Source of the DNA: Clostridiales bacterium UBA4821
Lineage (GTDB): Bacteria > Bacillota > Clostridia > Acetivibrionales > UBA4821
Direction: 5' to 3'
Length of the DNA stretch: 5,032 nt
Assembly: GCA_002402315.1 (NCBI GenBank)
Contig: DHFP01000128.1
Coordinates: forward strand, 6,546-11,577
The notes beneath the pieces were generated by a model. The model worked only from the letters and a program-made list of their open reading frames with translations. It ran no database searches and was not told where the DNA came from. The position numbers were made by a program, and so were the translations under genes. Below, piece by piece: positions 1 through 4,821 of the stretch. How positions within the stretch are numbered: position 1 is the first letter of the stretch; each line of letters begins with the position of its first letter.

Positions 1-51
1 TTTATTGCAACTGACGACAACGCAGTATTTTGGGAAATCAGCAGTCAATGA
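1..51 (+). CDS. Possible 3' end of an upstream gene (partial)
   Basis: Reading frame 1 is open from the window edge and ends at TGA 49-51, giving a 16-residue tail FIATDDNAVFWEISSQ. Its codons are mostly purine-first (GCA ACT GAC GAC AAC GCA GTA), as expected of coding DNA. Frame 2 is also open, ending at a TAG at 53-55, so the frame choice is uncertain. No family can be assigned from so few residues. No GC-rich terminator hairpin follows it. Confidence 0.25.
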   Translation, partial: FIATDDNAVFWEISSQ

Positions 52-85
52 GTAGTACAATTATTTGCGGATAAGCTCTAAATTG

Positions 86-115
86 TTGGAATTTTTAGTT
101 TACCTAATGAATAAT
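86..115 (+). promoter_or_regulatory. Weak candidate promoter for spoIIM
   Basis: TTGGAA (86-91) and AATAAT (110-115) are separated by 18 bp, which fits a weak sigma-A promoter. The overlapping GAATTTT (89-95) resembles a sigma-E -35 box, and sigma-E is the usual regulator of spoIIM in Bacillus, but no convincing sigma-E -10 lies at the right distance. The region is AT-rich, so chance matches are likely. Confidence 0.25.
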
Positions 116-158
116 AATTAAATAATAGATGGCTTTATGGAAATAGGCGGTGTAAGCA

Positions 159-800
159 TTGAAGGAAAGACTTGGAAGGCTCTTGGTAAAATATATTCAG
201 GAGAACACATCAATTCTTATCCTCCTATTGATTGCATTCATAGTAGGAATAGCAGCAGGTACTTTTACGGTTAATACACTTAACAGCTCACAAAAGGGTG
301 AATTATATACATATATTAATGGATTTTTAGAGTCAAAAGATGCAGCAATATCTCAAGGGGAACTATTCAGACAAATCTTTTTAAATTACCTCAAGCTTAT
401 TCTAACTTTATGGTTTTTAGGAGTTACTATTGTTGGTATACCGTTAATAGCAGGATTAATTGGATTCAAAGGTTTTACTATTGGGTTTACAGTTGGGTTC
501 ATGCTGGACGTTTTTACTGATTTAAGAGGATGGCTTATACTAATTTCTTCTGTAATCCCGCAAACGTTAATCATTTTACCATGTATAATTGTATTAAGTG
601 TTAGTGGGATCAGGTTATCTTTATTCCTGTTAAGAGGAGGGAATTCAAAAAAAATTAGTAGAAATGAAGTAAAATTAAGATTGGTTTCACACACGCTTAT
701 GTCAATAGTTATCCTGGCAGTAACCGCTTTAGGGGCCTTGATAGAATCACTTATATTACCAATGTTTTTAAACATTATTTCTTCTAACTTTTATAATTGA
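159..800 (+). CDS. spoIIM: Stage II sporulation protein M (SpoIIM)
   Basis: This is a 213-residue membrane protein of the SpoIIM (DUF95) family. In spore formers SpoIIM works in the mother cell with SpoIID and SpoIIP, the peptidoglycan-degrading complex that thins the septum and drives engulfment of the forespore. A short basic N-terminus (MKERLGRLLVKYI) precedes hydrophobic segments at about residues 18-38, 76-101, 104-118, 125-157 and 177-208. A polar extracytoplasmic-type loop lies at about 40-70 and a basic loop at 160-175. Length and topology suit the family. The start is TTG at 159, supported by the ribosome binding site AGGCGGTG (144-151) seven bases upstream. No better ATG lies near. 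Its position just upstream of xerD matches the arrangement in Bacillus and relatives. Identification rests on overall pattern and synteny, since the family has no catalytic motif. Confidence 0.88.
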   Translation: MKERLGRLLVKYIQENTSILILLLIAFIVGIAAGTFTVNTLNSSQKGELYTYINGFLESKDAAISQGELFRQIFLNYLKLILTLWFLGVTIVGIPLIAGLIGFKGFTIGFTVGFMLDVFTDLRGWLILISSVIPQTLIILPCIIVLSVSGIRLSLFLLRGGNSKKISRNEVKLRLVSHTLMSIVILAVTALGALIESLILPMFLNIISSNFYN

Positions 801-849
801 ATAATAGTATTTAATGAAATATATATAATCAGTATAACATAATCCATAA

Positions 850-926
850 ATGTAAATACTTGTTATATACCAATAGCATAGAATTATTACAATTAACATG
901 TTCCAAAGTTTACATATTTTATTTTT
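850..926 (+). terminator. Weak possible terminator after spoIIM
   Basis: ATGTAAA (850-856) can pair with TTTACAT (909-915), and a T-rich run (916-926) follows. The stem is only 7 bp, almost all A-T, with a loop of about 50 nt, so termination would be inefficient at best. No GC-rich hairpin exists between spoIIM and xerD. Confidence 0.18.
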
Positions 927-942
927 TGATGGTAACTTAGAA

Positions 943-1042
943 TTACATAATAATTAAGGCGATTAAGAAATCAGAATACATAAATGTTGATATTAAGGTA
1001 GAGATAAAAAATAATTTAACTAGCATAATTTACATAATAATT
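943..1042 (+). repeat. Direct repeat of TTACATAATAATT, 87 bp apart
   Basis: The 13-mer TTACATAATAATT is present exactly at 943-955 and 1030-1042. A related 9-mer, ATAATTAAG, occurs at 950-958 and again at 1080-1088, where it overlaps the end of the xerD promoter. Copies of TTTACAT or its complement also occur at 850-856, 909-915, 1029-1035 and 1073-1079. In such AT-rich DNA part of this may be chance, but the clustering before xerD is noticeable and could reflect binding sites for a regulator. Confidence 0.4.
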
Positions 1043-1052
1043 TAAAAAACTA

Positions 1053-1081
1053 TTGATTGGGTTTACAAAAAGATGTAAAAT
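1053..1081 (+). promoter_or_regulatory. Sigma-A-type promoter for xerD
   Basis: TTGATT (1053-1058) and TAAAAT (1076-1081) are separated by exactly 17 bp, a good vegetative promoter. Transcription would begin near 1088, giving a leader of about 115 nt before the xerD start codon. That leader contains the foldable segment described at 1106-1160. Confidence 0.6.
1062..1079. promoter_or_regulatory. Operator-like inverted repeat over the xerD promoter
   Basis: TTTACA (1062-1067) and TGTAAA (1074-1079) form a perfect 6-6-6 inverted repeat. It occupies the promoter spacer and overlaps the -10 box, the classical place for a repressor site. No particular regulator can be named from the sequence. Confidence 0.35.
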
Positions 1082-1105
1082 AATTAAGCACTTTATATTA
1101 AATCT

Positions 1106-1160
1106 AGGTTCTATCAGAAACTAATGACAAGCAAGCAGGAAACTGTCTTGAGAGGGAGCC
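1106..1160 (+). promoter_or_regulatory. Candidate structured RNA leader of xerD
   Basis: Two hairpins lie side by side in the presumed 5' leader. The first pairs AGGTTCT (1106-1112) with AGAAACT (1116-1122), with one G-A mismatch and a 3-nt loop. The second pairs CAAGCAG (1132-1138) with CTG (1143-1145) and CTTG (1147-1150), with one bulged T and a GAAA tetraloop (1139-1142). Alternatively GGTTC (1107-1111) can pair with GAGCC (1156-1160), closing a larger structure around the second hairpin and excluding the first. The purine-rich, C-tailed segment at 1151-1162 stands out from the AT-rich surroundings. I recall a candidate cis-regulatory motif called xerDC described for Clostridia, but I cannot verify that this is it. 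It matches no riboswitch consensus I know. Confidence 0.45.
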
Positions 1161-1202
1161 CCACAAATATTTTAAAAAATTTAATAAAAGGAGTAGTTTG
1201 AA

Positions 1203-2087
1203 ATGGAAGCAGTATTAGATAAGTTTATTGGTTTCCTCGAAAACGATAAGCGCTTATCCATTAACACGTTACAATCATATAAGCGCGATATCGACCAGTA
1301 CATAACATTTTTAGGAGATATAAACCTAAAATCAATAAAGAATACTAATAAGACAACTGTAATTGCTTATTTACTTAATCTTCAGAAGAAAGGCAGAGCT
1401 ACCTCTACAATTTCGAGGAATCTAGCTTCTATACGCTCATTTTATCAGTACTTATCCAGGATTAATTTAATAGAGGCTGATCCGACCACAAACTTAGAGT
1501 CACCAAAAATCGAGAAAAAGCTTCCACAAATTCTATCTACAAAGGAAGTGGAATTACTTCTTGATCAACCTAAATGCGTTGATCTAAAGGGTTTTAGAGA
1601 TAAGGCAATGCTTGAGGTTTTATATGCGACAGGTATAAGGGTATCTGAGCTAATATCGTTAAATGTGGATGATGCAAATTTAGAGGTTGGCTTTATCAGG
1701 TGCAATAAAGGAAACAGGGAAAGAATAGTTCCATTAGGAACTATGGCAATTAATGCACTTAAAGAATTTATGGAAAAGGCAAGACATTTAATGATACAAG
1801 ACTTTTCTGAACAAGCATTGTTTGTTAATATTAATGGAAAGAGACTTACAAGACAGGGATTCTGGAAAATTATCAAGCAATACAAAAACCAGGCCAAAAT
1901 AGCAAAAGAAATAACACCACACACACTAAGACATTCATTTGCTGCACACTTGCTTGAAAATGGTGCAGATTTAAGATCAATACAAGAGATGTTGGGACAT
2001 TCAGATATATCATCTACCCAAATATATGCACAACTGGCTAAGAATAAGATAAAGGAAGTGTATAAGAAGACCCACCCACGCGCATAG
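1203..2087 (+). CDS. xerD: Site-specific tyrosine recombinase XerD
   Basis: This 294-residue protein is of usual XerC/XerD length. It is a cytoplasmic DNA recombinase that, with XerC-type partners, resolves chromosome dimers at the dif site near the replication terminus. The N-terminal SAM-like DNA-binding domain covers about residues 1-90 and the catalytic domain about 108-290. All catalytic residues are visible: R146 (ATGIRVSEL), K169 (NKGNRERIVPLG), H240 and R243 (HTLRHSFAAHLL), H266 (MLGHSDISST) and the nucleophile Y275 (IYAQL). The C-terminus KKTHPRA is typical of XerD. The ATG at 1203 is preceded by AAAGGAG (1187-1193) with 9-bp spacing. Position between spoIIM and deoB favours XerD over XerC or a phage integrase. 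The gene has its own promoter and a foldable leader. Confidence 0.95.
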   Translation: MEAVLDKFIGFLENDKRLSINTLQSYKRDIDQYITFLGDINLKSIKNTNKTTVIAYLLNLQKKGRATSTISRNLASIRSFYQYLSRINLIEADPTTNLESPKIEKKLPQILSTKEVELLLDQPKCVDLKGFRDKAMLEVLYATGIRVSELISLNVDDANLEVGFIRCNKGNRERIVPLGTMAINALKEFMEKARHLMIQDFSEQALFVNINGKRLTRQGFWKIIKQYKNQAKIAKEITPHTLRHSFAAHLLENGADLRSIQEMLGHSDISSTQIYAQLAKNKIKEVYKKTHPRA

Positions 2088-2278
2088 TATAAAAATCGTG
2101 ATAAACGTCGTCTGGCGTTGTCAGAAGGCAACTTCAAAATGCTCACAGATGAGGTAAGGGGACACACCTCAACAAGAAGAATTTTCTTTGTAGCCTGAGG
2201 AATGTCCCCTTTTGAAATGCTCCGCTTTGAAGTGAACTGGTGAGGCATACTATGATATCCATTCTGACGATTTTTATT
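2088..2278. mobile_element. Imperfect inverted-repeat element (MITE/REP-like), ~190 bp
   Basis: The segment begins at the base after the xerD stop codon. Its ends are inverted copies: ATAAAAATCGT (2089-2099) against ACGATTTTTAT (2267-2277), 11 of 11. Further inverted matches lie in the same order inward: GTCAGAA (2119-2125) with TTCTGAC (2262-2268), ACTTCAAA (2131-2138) with TTTGAAGT (2226-2233), and AAGGGGACA (2156-2164) with TGTCCCCTT (2203-2211). The left arm carries about 20 extra bases relative to the right. It encodes no protein and has no clear target-site duplication. It resembles a non-autonomous repeat such as a MITE or a REP-type palindrome pair. Confidence 0.5.
2156..2213 (+). terminator. 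Long GC-rich hairpin at the core of the element, possible xerD terminator
   Basis: AAGGGGACA (2156-2164) pairs perfectly with TGTCCCCTT (2203-2211). After a 2x2 internal loop, CCTCA (2167-2171) pairs with TGAGG (2196-2200), and inside that ACAAGAA (2172-2178) can pair with TTCTTTGT (2184-2191) with one bulge. The 3' arm runs into TTTT (2210-2213), which could allow modest termination of xerD transcripts, but the T run is short and partly in the stem. Its arms share GGGGACA/TGTCCCC with the palindrome at 4453-4479. Confidence 0.45.
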
Positions 2279-2305
2279 AATATACTGGTTTAAAAGAGAT
2301 AATAG

Positions 2306-2377
2306 AATCTGGGGCTAGAATGAATCTAAAACATACCATATAATACATAGATTCTATAGAGGCCAGATTTTTGTTTT
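2306..2377 (+). terminator. Two-part stem with T-tract upstream of deoB (terminator or attenuator)
   Basis: AATCTGG (2306-2312) pairs with CCAGATT (2363-2369), CTA (2315-2317) with TAG (2357-2359), and GAATCTA (2322-2328) with TAGATTC (2348-2354), around a 19-nt loop. The T-rich TTTGTTTT (2370-2377) follows directly. This is the best intrinsic-terminator candidate in the window and would end readthrough from xerD. A competing 8-bp stem, TAGAATCT (2303-2310) with AGATTCTA (2349-2356), would disrupt it, so an attenuator is possible. Confidence 0.6.
2316..2344 (+). promoter_or_regulatory. Candidate deoB promoter inside the hairpin loop
   Basis: A perfect -10 hexamer TATAAT lies at 2339-2344 in the loop of the terminator-like stem. 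The -35 position 17 bp upstream reads TAGAAT (2316-2321), a poor match. Transcription would start near 2351, inside the 3' arm, so such a transcript could not form the terminator. The overlapping CATACCAT (2332-2339) resembles a sigma-E -10 box, but no sigma-E -35 is apparent. Confidence 0.35.
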
Positions 2378-2410
2378 AGATGAACTAAAAATTGATGCAA
2401 GGAGAAGCCA

Positions 2411-3586
2411 ATGATAAATAGGGTAATTCTAATAGTACTCGACAGTGTTGGCGTTGGAGAACTGCCGGATGCGGCGGAGTATGGGGATGCAGGAAGTAAT
2501 ACCCTGGGGAATATTGCGGCCAGTCTTCCGGGATTTACATTGCCAAATTTAAAAGAGATGGGATTAGGAATGATTCCAGGCACACATGAAATTGGTAGAG
2601 TTGACAATCCTAAGGCATGTTATGGCAGAATGATTGAAAAGTCAAAGGGTAAGGATACAACTACCGGCCATTGGGAAATATCCGGATTGATACTTGAAAA
2701 GGCGTTTCCGACATATCCTGAAGGATTTCCGAAGGAGCTTATTGAAGAATTTGAAGCTCTTATCGGCACAAGAATACTTGCAAACAAACCGGCGTCAGGA
2801 ACAGCTATAATTGAAGAACTGGGAGATGAACATGTCAGGACAGGGTATCCTATAGTTTATACATCGGCTGACAGCGTCTTCCAAATAGCTGCGCATGAAG
2901 AGGTTGTAAATATTGAAAGGTTATATGAGATGTGCAGAAAAGCCAGGGCATTGCTGAAGGGGCAACACGCAGTTGGAAGAGTAATTGCAAGGCCTTTCAT
3001 TGGAACATCGGGAAATTATATGAGAACTGACGGGAGAAGGGACTTTTCACTTGAGCCTATTGGCAGGACCATGCTGGATGCAATTAATGAAAATGGTCTC
3101 AAGGTGGCCGCAGTAGGTAAGATTGAAGATATATTTGTAGGAAAAGGGATTACAAGGGCGGTTCATACTCATGATAATGAAGATGGCGTTAATCAAACAA
3201 TCAATTATATGAAAGAGTCATTTAGAGGGCTGATTTTTACAAATCTTGTTGATTTTGATATGGTCTATGGACACCGGAATGATGTACAGGGATATGCAAA
3301 GGTACTTAAGGAGTTTGACGGCAGGCTGCCGGAGATAATAGAAGCATTGAAGGATGATGACATGTTAATTATAACAGCCGACCACGGCTGCGACCCGACA
3401 ACACCAAGTACGGACCATTCAAGAGAATATGTTCCGTTGCTTGTGTACGGCAAAAAAATTAAAGTAGGGATTGACCTTGGAACCAGAAAATCATTTGCTG
3501 ATATTTCATCAACTGTATTAGAGTTGTTAGGTCTTGAAAAGCTAGCCAATGGTGAAAGCTTTTATGATAAAATTCTAATTAAATAG
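2411..3586 (+). CDS. deoB: Phosphopentomutase (DeoB)
   Basis: This 391-residue cytoplasmic enzyme interconverts ribose-1-phosphate or deoxyribose-1-phosphate and the 5-phosphates. It links nucleoside phosphorolysis to the pentose phosphate pathway and to deoxyribose-phosphate aldolase. It belongs to the alkaline phosphatase superfamily with two manganese ions. Residues corresponding to the known B. cereus metal site are present: D11 (VLDSVGVGE), D283 and H288 (DFDMVYGHRND), D324 and H325 (TADHGCD) and H336 (STDHSRE). T83 in GKDTTTGHWE is the expected phosphorylated threonine. The DeoB-specific cap domain spans about 95-210 (NKPASGT, YTSADSVFQIAAHEE, GRVIARPF). Length is normal. The ATG at 2411 follows AAGGAGA (2399-2405). 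The GC content appears somewhat higher than in spoIIM and xerD. The usual downstream purine nucleoside phosphorylase gene is missing. Confidence 0.97.
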   Translation: MINRVILIVLDSVGVGELPDAAEYGDAGSNTLGNIAASLPGFTLPNLKEMGLGMIPGTHEIGRVDNPKACYGRMIEKSKGKDTTTGHWEISGLILEKAFPTYPEGFPKELIEEFEALIGTRILANKPASGTAIIEELGDEHVRTGYPIVYTSADSVFQIAAHEEVVNIERLYEMCRKARALLKGQHAVGRVIARPFIGTSGNYMRTDGRRDFSLEPIGRTMLDAINENGLKVAAVGKIEDIFVGKGITRAVHTHDNEDGVNQTINYMKESFRGLIFTNLVDFDMVYGHRNDVQGYAKVLKEFDGRLPEIIEALKDDDMLIITADHGCDPTTPSTDHSREYVPLLVYGKKIKVGIDLGTRKSFADISSTVLELLGLEKLANGESFYDKILIK

Positions 3587-3610
3587 AAAAAAAGAAAAAA
3601 TCATTATTTC

Positions 3611-3642
3611 AAAAAGGAGCTAATTTGATGCAGTTCCCTTAA
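3611..3642 (+). other. Orphan ribosome binding site and four-codon ORF after deoB
   Basis: AAAAAGGAG (3611-3619) is a strong Shine-Dalgarno sequence, followed eight bases later by ATG (3628-3630). The frame reads M-Q-F-P and stops at TAA (3640-3642). It lies 25 bp after the deoB stop, where an operon partner such as a nucleoside phosphorylase gene would start, and overlaps the 3' end of the convergent amidase gene. It may be the stump of a removed gene, or a chance match in purine-rich DNA. Confidence 0.35.
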
Positions 3643-4363
3643 AATAATCATTTATTCCCAAACATATAGCTTCGGCAATCCTATTTTTAAAGTCACTGTT
3701 AAGCAGGAGATTGCAATCACTTTCATTTGAGATAAAACCCGTCTCAATAATTACCCCGGGTATTTTAGCATTTCTAAGGATATAATAGTCTCCAATCTGT
3801 GGTGAATGTTGATTTCTGTTCAAACTTTTAAACTCATTATGTATGTTACTCATTATGTTATCAGCAAGTTTATTGCTTGGGCTGCCTTTACCACGGTAGA
3901 ATATCATAGTACCATTCTCAGATGTATCTCCCGAAATACAATTTGCGTGAATACTGATAAATAAGTCAGCATTACTGGAGTTAATTATATTTGTTCTGGC
4001 ATTTAAATCTCTTTTGTACCTGCTTCCGCCATCATTAATCAGTTTATCCAGAGATATGTCTTTGTTCCGGGTAAGGATGGCATTAGCTCCGTTGGCCTTT
4101 AGGATAGAGCTGACTTGAATTGCAATATCAAGGTTGATATTCTTTTCCAGAATATTTCCCTTGTTTGCACCTCCATCTATTCCACCGTGACCAGGATCAA
4201 TAAGAATGGTTTTAGCTTTGATCTTATTTTCTTTGTCAGGAATGATTTTATTAGATAAAGCTATTTTTGACATAACTAATATTGTAAAGATAATAGCAAA
4301 TAGACTAACAATAATGGTTTTCTTATCAATAATCCATATCCTGATTTTTGGTTTTCTTCGCAT
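3620..4363 (-). CDS. cwlD: N-acetylmuramoyl-L-alanine amidase, CwlD-type spore cortex enzyme
   Basis: From the ATG at 4363 the protein has 247 residues: a basic N-terminus (MRRKPKIRIW), one hydrophobic anchor at about 15-34, a short linker, and a single Amidase_3 domain from about residue 50 to the end. The domain carries the zinc ligands H59 (DPGHGG), E73 (ILEKNINLDIA) and H139 (SIHAN) and the catalytic E207 (IIETGFISNE). Such enzymes cut the amide bond between muramic acid and the stem peptide. The anchor, the lack of SH3, SPOR or S-layer repeats, and a length near that of B. subtilis CwlD suggest CwlD, which helps make muramic-delta-lactam in the spore cortex and acts outside the membrane. 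A vegetative single-domain amidase cannot be excluded. The gene converges on deoB with a 33-bp gap and no strong terminator. Confidence 0.8.
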   Translation of the reverse strand: MRRKPKIRIWIIDKKTIIVSLFAIIFTILVMSKIALSNKIIPDKENKIKAKTILIDPGHGGIDGGANKGNILEKNINLDIAIQVSSILKANGANAILTRNKDISLDKLINDGGSRYKRDLNARTNIINSSNADLFISIHANCISGDTSENGTMIFYRGKGSPSNKLADNIMSNIHNEFKSLNRNQHSPQIGDYYILRNAKIPGVIIETGFISNESDCNLLLNSDFKNRIAEAICLGINDYFKGTASN

Positions 4364-4366
4364 AAT

Positions 4367-4372
4367 ACCTCC
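4367..4372 (-). promoter_or_regulatory. Ribosome binding site that decides the cwlD start
   Basis: On the minus strand GGAGGT (4372-4367) lies three bases before ATG 4363-4361. The spacing is short, but this is the only strong Shine-Dalgarno sequence near the 5' end. The frame can be extended upstream to a TTG at 4411, adding 16 residues, but no ribosome binding site precedes that TTG and the extra residues do not look like a signal sequence. Confidence 0.7.
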
Positions 4373-4380
4373 GGGTTGGA

Positions 4381-4410
4381 AAAAATGCATCTCATTACTA
4401 TTTCTATTCA
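4381..4410 (-). promoter_or_regulatory. Possible sigma-G-type promoter for cwlD
   Basis: Reading the minus strand, TGAATA (4410-4405) is followed after 17 bp by CATTTTT (4387-4381). The first matches the sigma-G -35 box fully, and the second matches CATnnTA at all but the last fixed base. Forespore expression would suit a CwlD-type cortex enzyme. The start point would fall near 4374, almost touching the ribosome binding site, which is tight and weakens the call. Confidence 0.3.
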
Positions 4411-4452
4411 AATGCTGGGAAACTTATTAGATAATTTTCTTTATCTCAGGGA

Positions 4453-4479
4453 CAGGGGGACAGGTACCTTGTCCCCCTG
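4453..4479. repeat. GGGGACA/TGTCCCC palindrome (REP-like)
   Basis: CAGGGGGACA (4453-4462) is the perfect complement of TGTCCCCCTG (4470-4479) around a 7-nt centre that includes GGTACC. An extra partial copy, CAGGGACAG (4447-4455), abuts it on the left. Palindromes with GGGGACA arms are common dispersed repeats in clostridial and other genomes and are thought to be moved by REP-associated tyrosine transposases. No transposase gene is in this window. No T-tract follows on the plus strand, and the site lies upstream of cwlD, so it is unlikely to be a terminator. Confidence 0.7.
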
Positions 4480-4535
4480 CTAAAAGTATAGTACATTATG
4501 TGGGCTGGGGTATAAAGAAAAAGAGAGGTGTAGTA

Positions 4536-4607
4536 TTGGATCTTGATCCGGAAGAACTATACAATTCATGTCCGGAGGTTAAAGAACCTAATATTGTTAA
4601 CGCATAA
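4536..4607 (+). CDS. Possible 23-codon ORF, hypothetical or remnant
   Basis: TTG at 4536 follows the purine-rich AGAGAGGTG (4522-4530), a fair ribosome binding site at five-base spacing. The product would be 23 residues, beginning MDLDPEELYNSCPEV and ending at TAA 4605-4607. It is acidic, with no membrane segment and no family I recognise. After the stop the same frame continues as NKLVRKYVAE to another stop at 4636-4638, which also looks coding-like. It may therefore be the broken N-terminal part of the same lost gene whose C-terminal part lies at 4651-4821 in another frame, rather than a real small protein. Confidence 0.3.
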   Translation: MDLDPEELYNSCPEVKEPNIVNA

Positions 4608-4616
4608 AACAAATTA

Positions 4617-4631
4617 GTACGTAAGTACGTA
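4617..4631. repeat. Tandem GTACGTA motif
   Basis: GTACGTA occurs twice (4617-4623 and 4625-4631), separated by one A. Each copy contains the self-complementary GTAC and TACGTA, so the block is both directly and nearly inversely repeated. It lies between the two coding fragments of the decayed region. No known operator matches it. Confidence 0.35.
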
Positions 4632-4650
4632 GCCGAATAAATTACTATAG

Positions 4651-4821
4651 GTTTATCAAATTCGAGCAAACGATATCGTAAATTACTTCAATGTTGATAA
4701 GAAAACAGCTAGACTATGGCTTGAAAACTGGACTAATGAAGGGTTTGTTCAAAGAAAAGATTTATCCCAGCAGAGAAATATTGAATATATTCTAGCTGAA
4801 AAATATCTAAGGGGAATTTAA
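4651..4821 (+). pseudogene. C-terminal fragment of a winged-helix protein, no start codon
   Basis: After an in-frame TAG (4648-4650) the frame stays open for 56 codons to TAA 4819-4821, yet holds no ATG, GTG or TTG near its beginning. The translation reads like a winged helix-turn-helix: RANDIVNYFNVDKKTARLWL gives two helices with a turn, ENWTNEGFVQRKDL continues helix 3 into the wing, and RNIEYILAEKYL resembles a final strand and helix. Regulatory or Fic-type proteins often end in such a domain, but I cannot name the family. Upstream stops in this frame at 4630 and 4648, and coding-like sequence in another frame from 4536 to 4638, suggest a gene decayed by frameshift and nonsense changes. 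Confidence 0.5.

Larger units (their letters stand above)
801..1202. other. AT-rich intergenic gap, no gene, where fur/yqzK lie in Bacillus
   Basis: None of the frames I read in these 402 bases carries a credible coding sequence; candidate ATGs stop within a few codons. By memory, B. subtilis has fur and yqzK at this place, and no trace of either is recognisable here. What the gap does hold is listed separately: a weak hairpin, TTTACAT-type motifs, a 13-bp direct repeat, a sigma-A-type promoter with an inverted repeat over it, and a foldable xerD leader. Confidence 0.6.

Noticed and set aside
386..775. Minus-strand open frame opposite spoIIM
   Set aside because: It lies wholly antisense to a well-supported membrane protein gene, has no credible ribosome binding site or family resemblance, and its composition is that of a shadow frame.
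801..1202. A dif recombination site near xerD
   Set aside because: I looked for the two 11-bp Xer binding arms around a 6-bp centre known from Firmicutes dif sites and saw no match. dif is also normally near the replication terminus and need not lie by xerD.
1203..2087. xerD as a phage or integron integrase marking a mobile island
   Set aside because: Length, the KTHPRA C-terminus and position between spoIIM and deoB all fit the housekeeping XerD. No phage genes or attachment-site repeats adjoin it.
1565..2248. Minus-strand 227-codon frame across xerD and the downstream repeat element
   Set aside because: It is antisense to the catalytic domain of an intact xerD and runs into a non-coding inverted repeat. 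Its cysteine- and serine-rich translation resembles no protein family.
2326..2607. Minus-strand frame over the deoB 5' end
   Set aside because: It is a shadow of deoB that extends into the terminator-like hairpin, with no supporting signals.
3265..3549. Minus-strand frame over the deoB 3' end
   Set aside because: It is the complement of the conserved metal-binding region of deoB and has no domain of its own.
4364..4411. N-terminal extension of the amidase from a TTG at 4411
   Set aside because: No Shine-Dalgarno sequence precedes the TTG, whereas GGAGGT lies just before the ATG at 4363, where a typical basic-plus-anchor N-terminus begins.
4206..4430. Plus-strand 74-codon hydrophobic frame opposite the start of cwlD
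   Set aside because: Its hydrophobicity is the complement of the cwlD membrane anchor. It has no ribosome binding site and overlaps the cwlD ribosome binding site and start.
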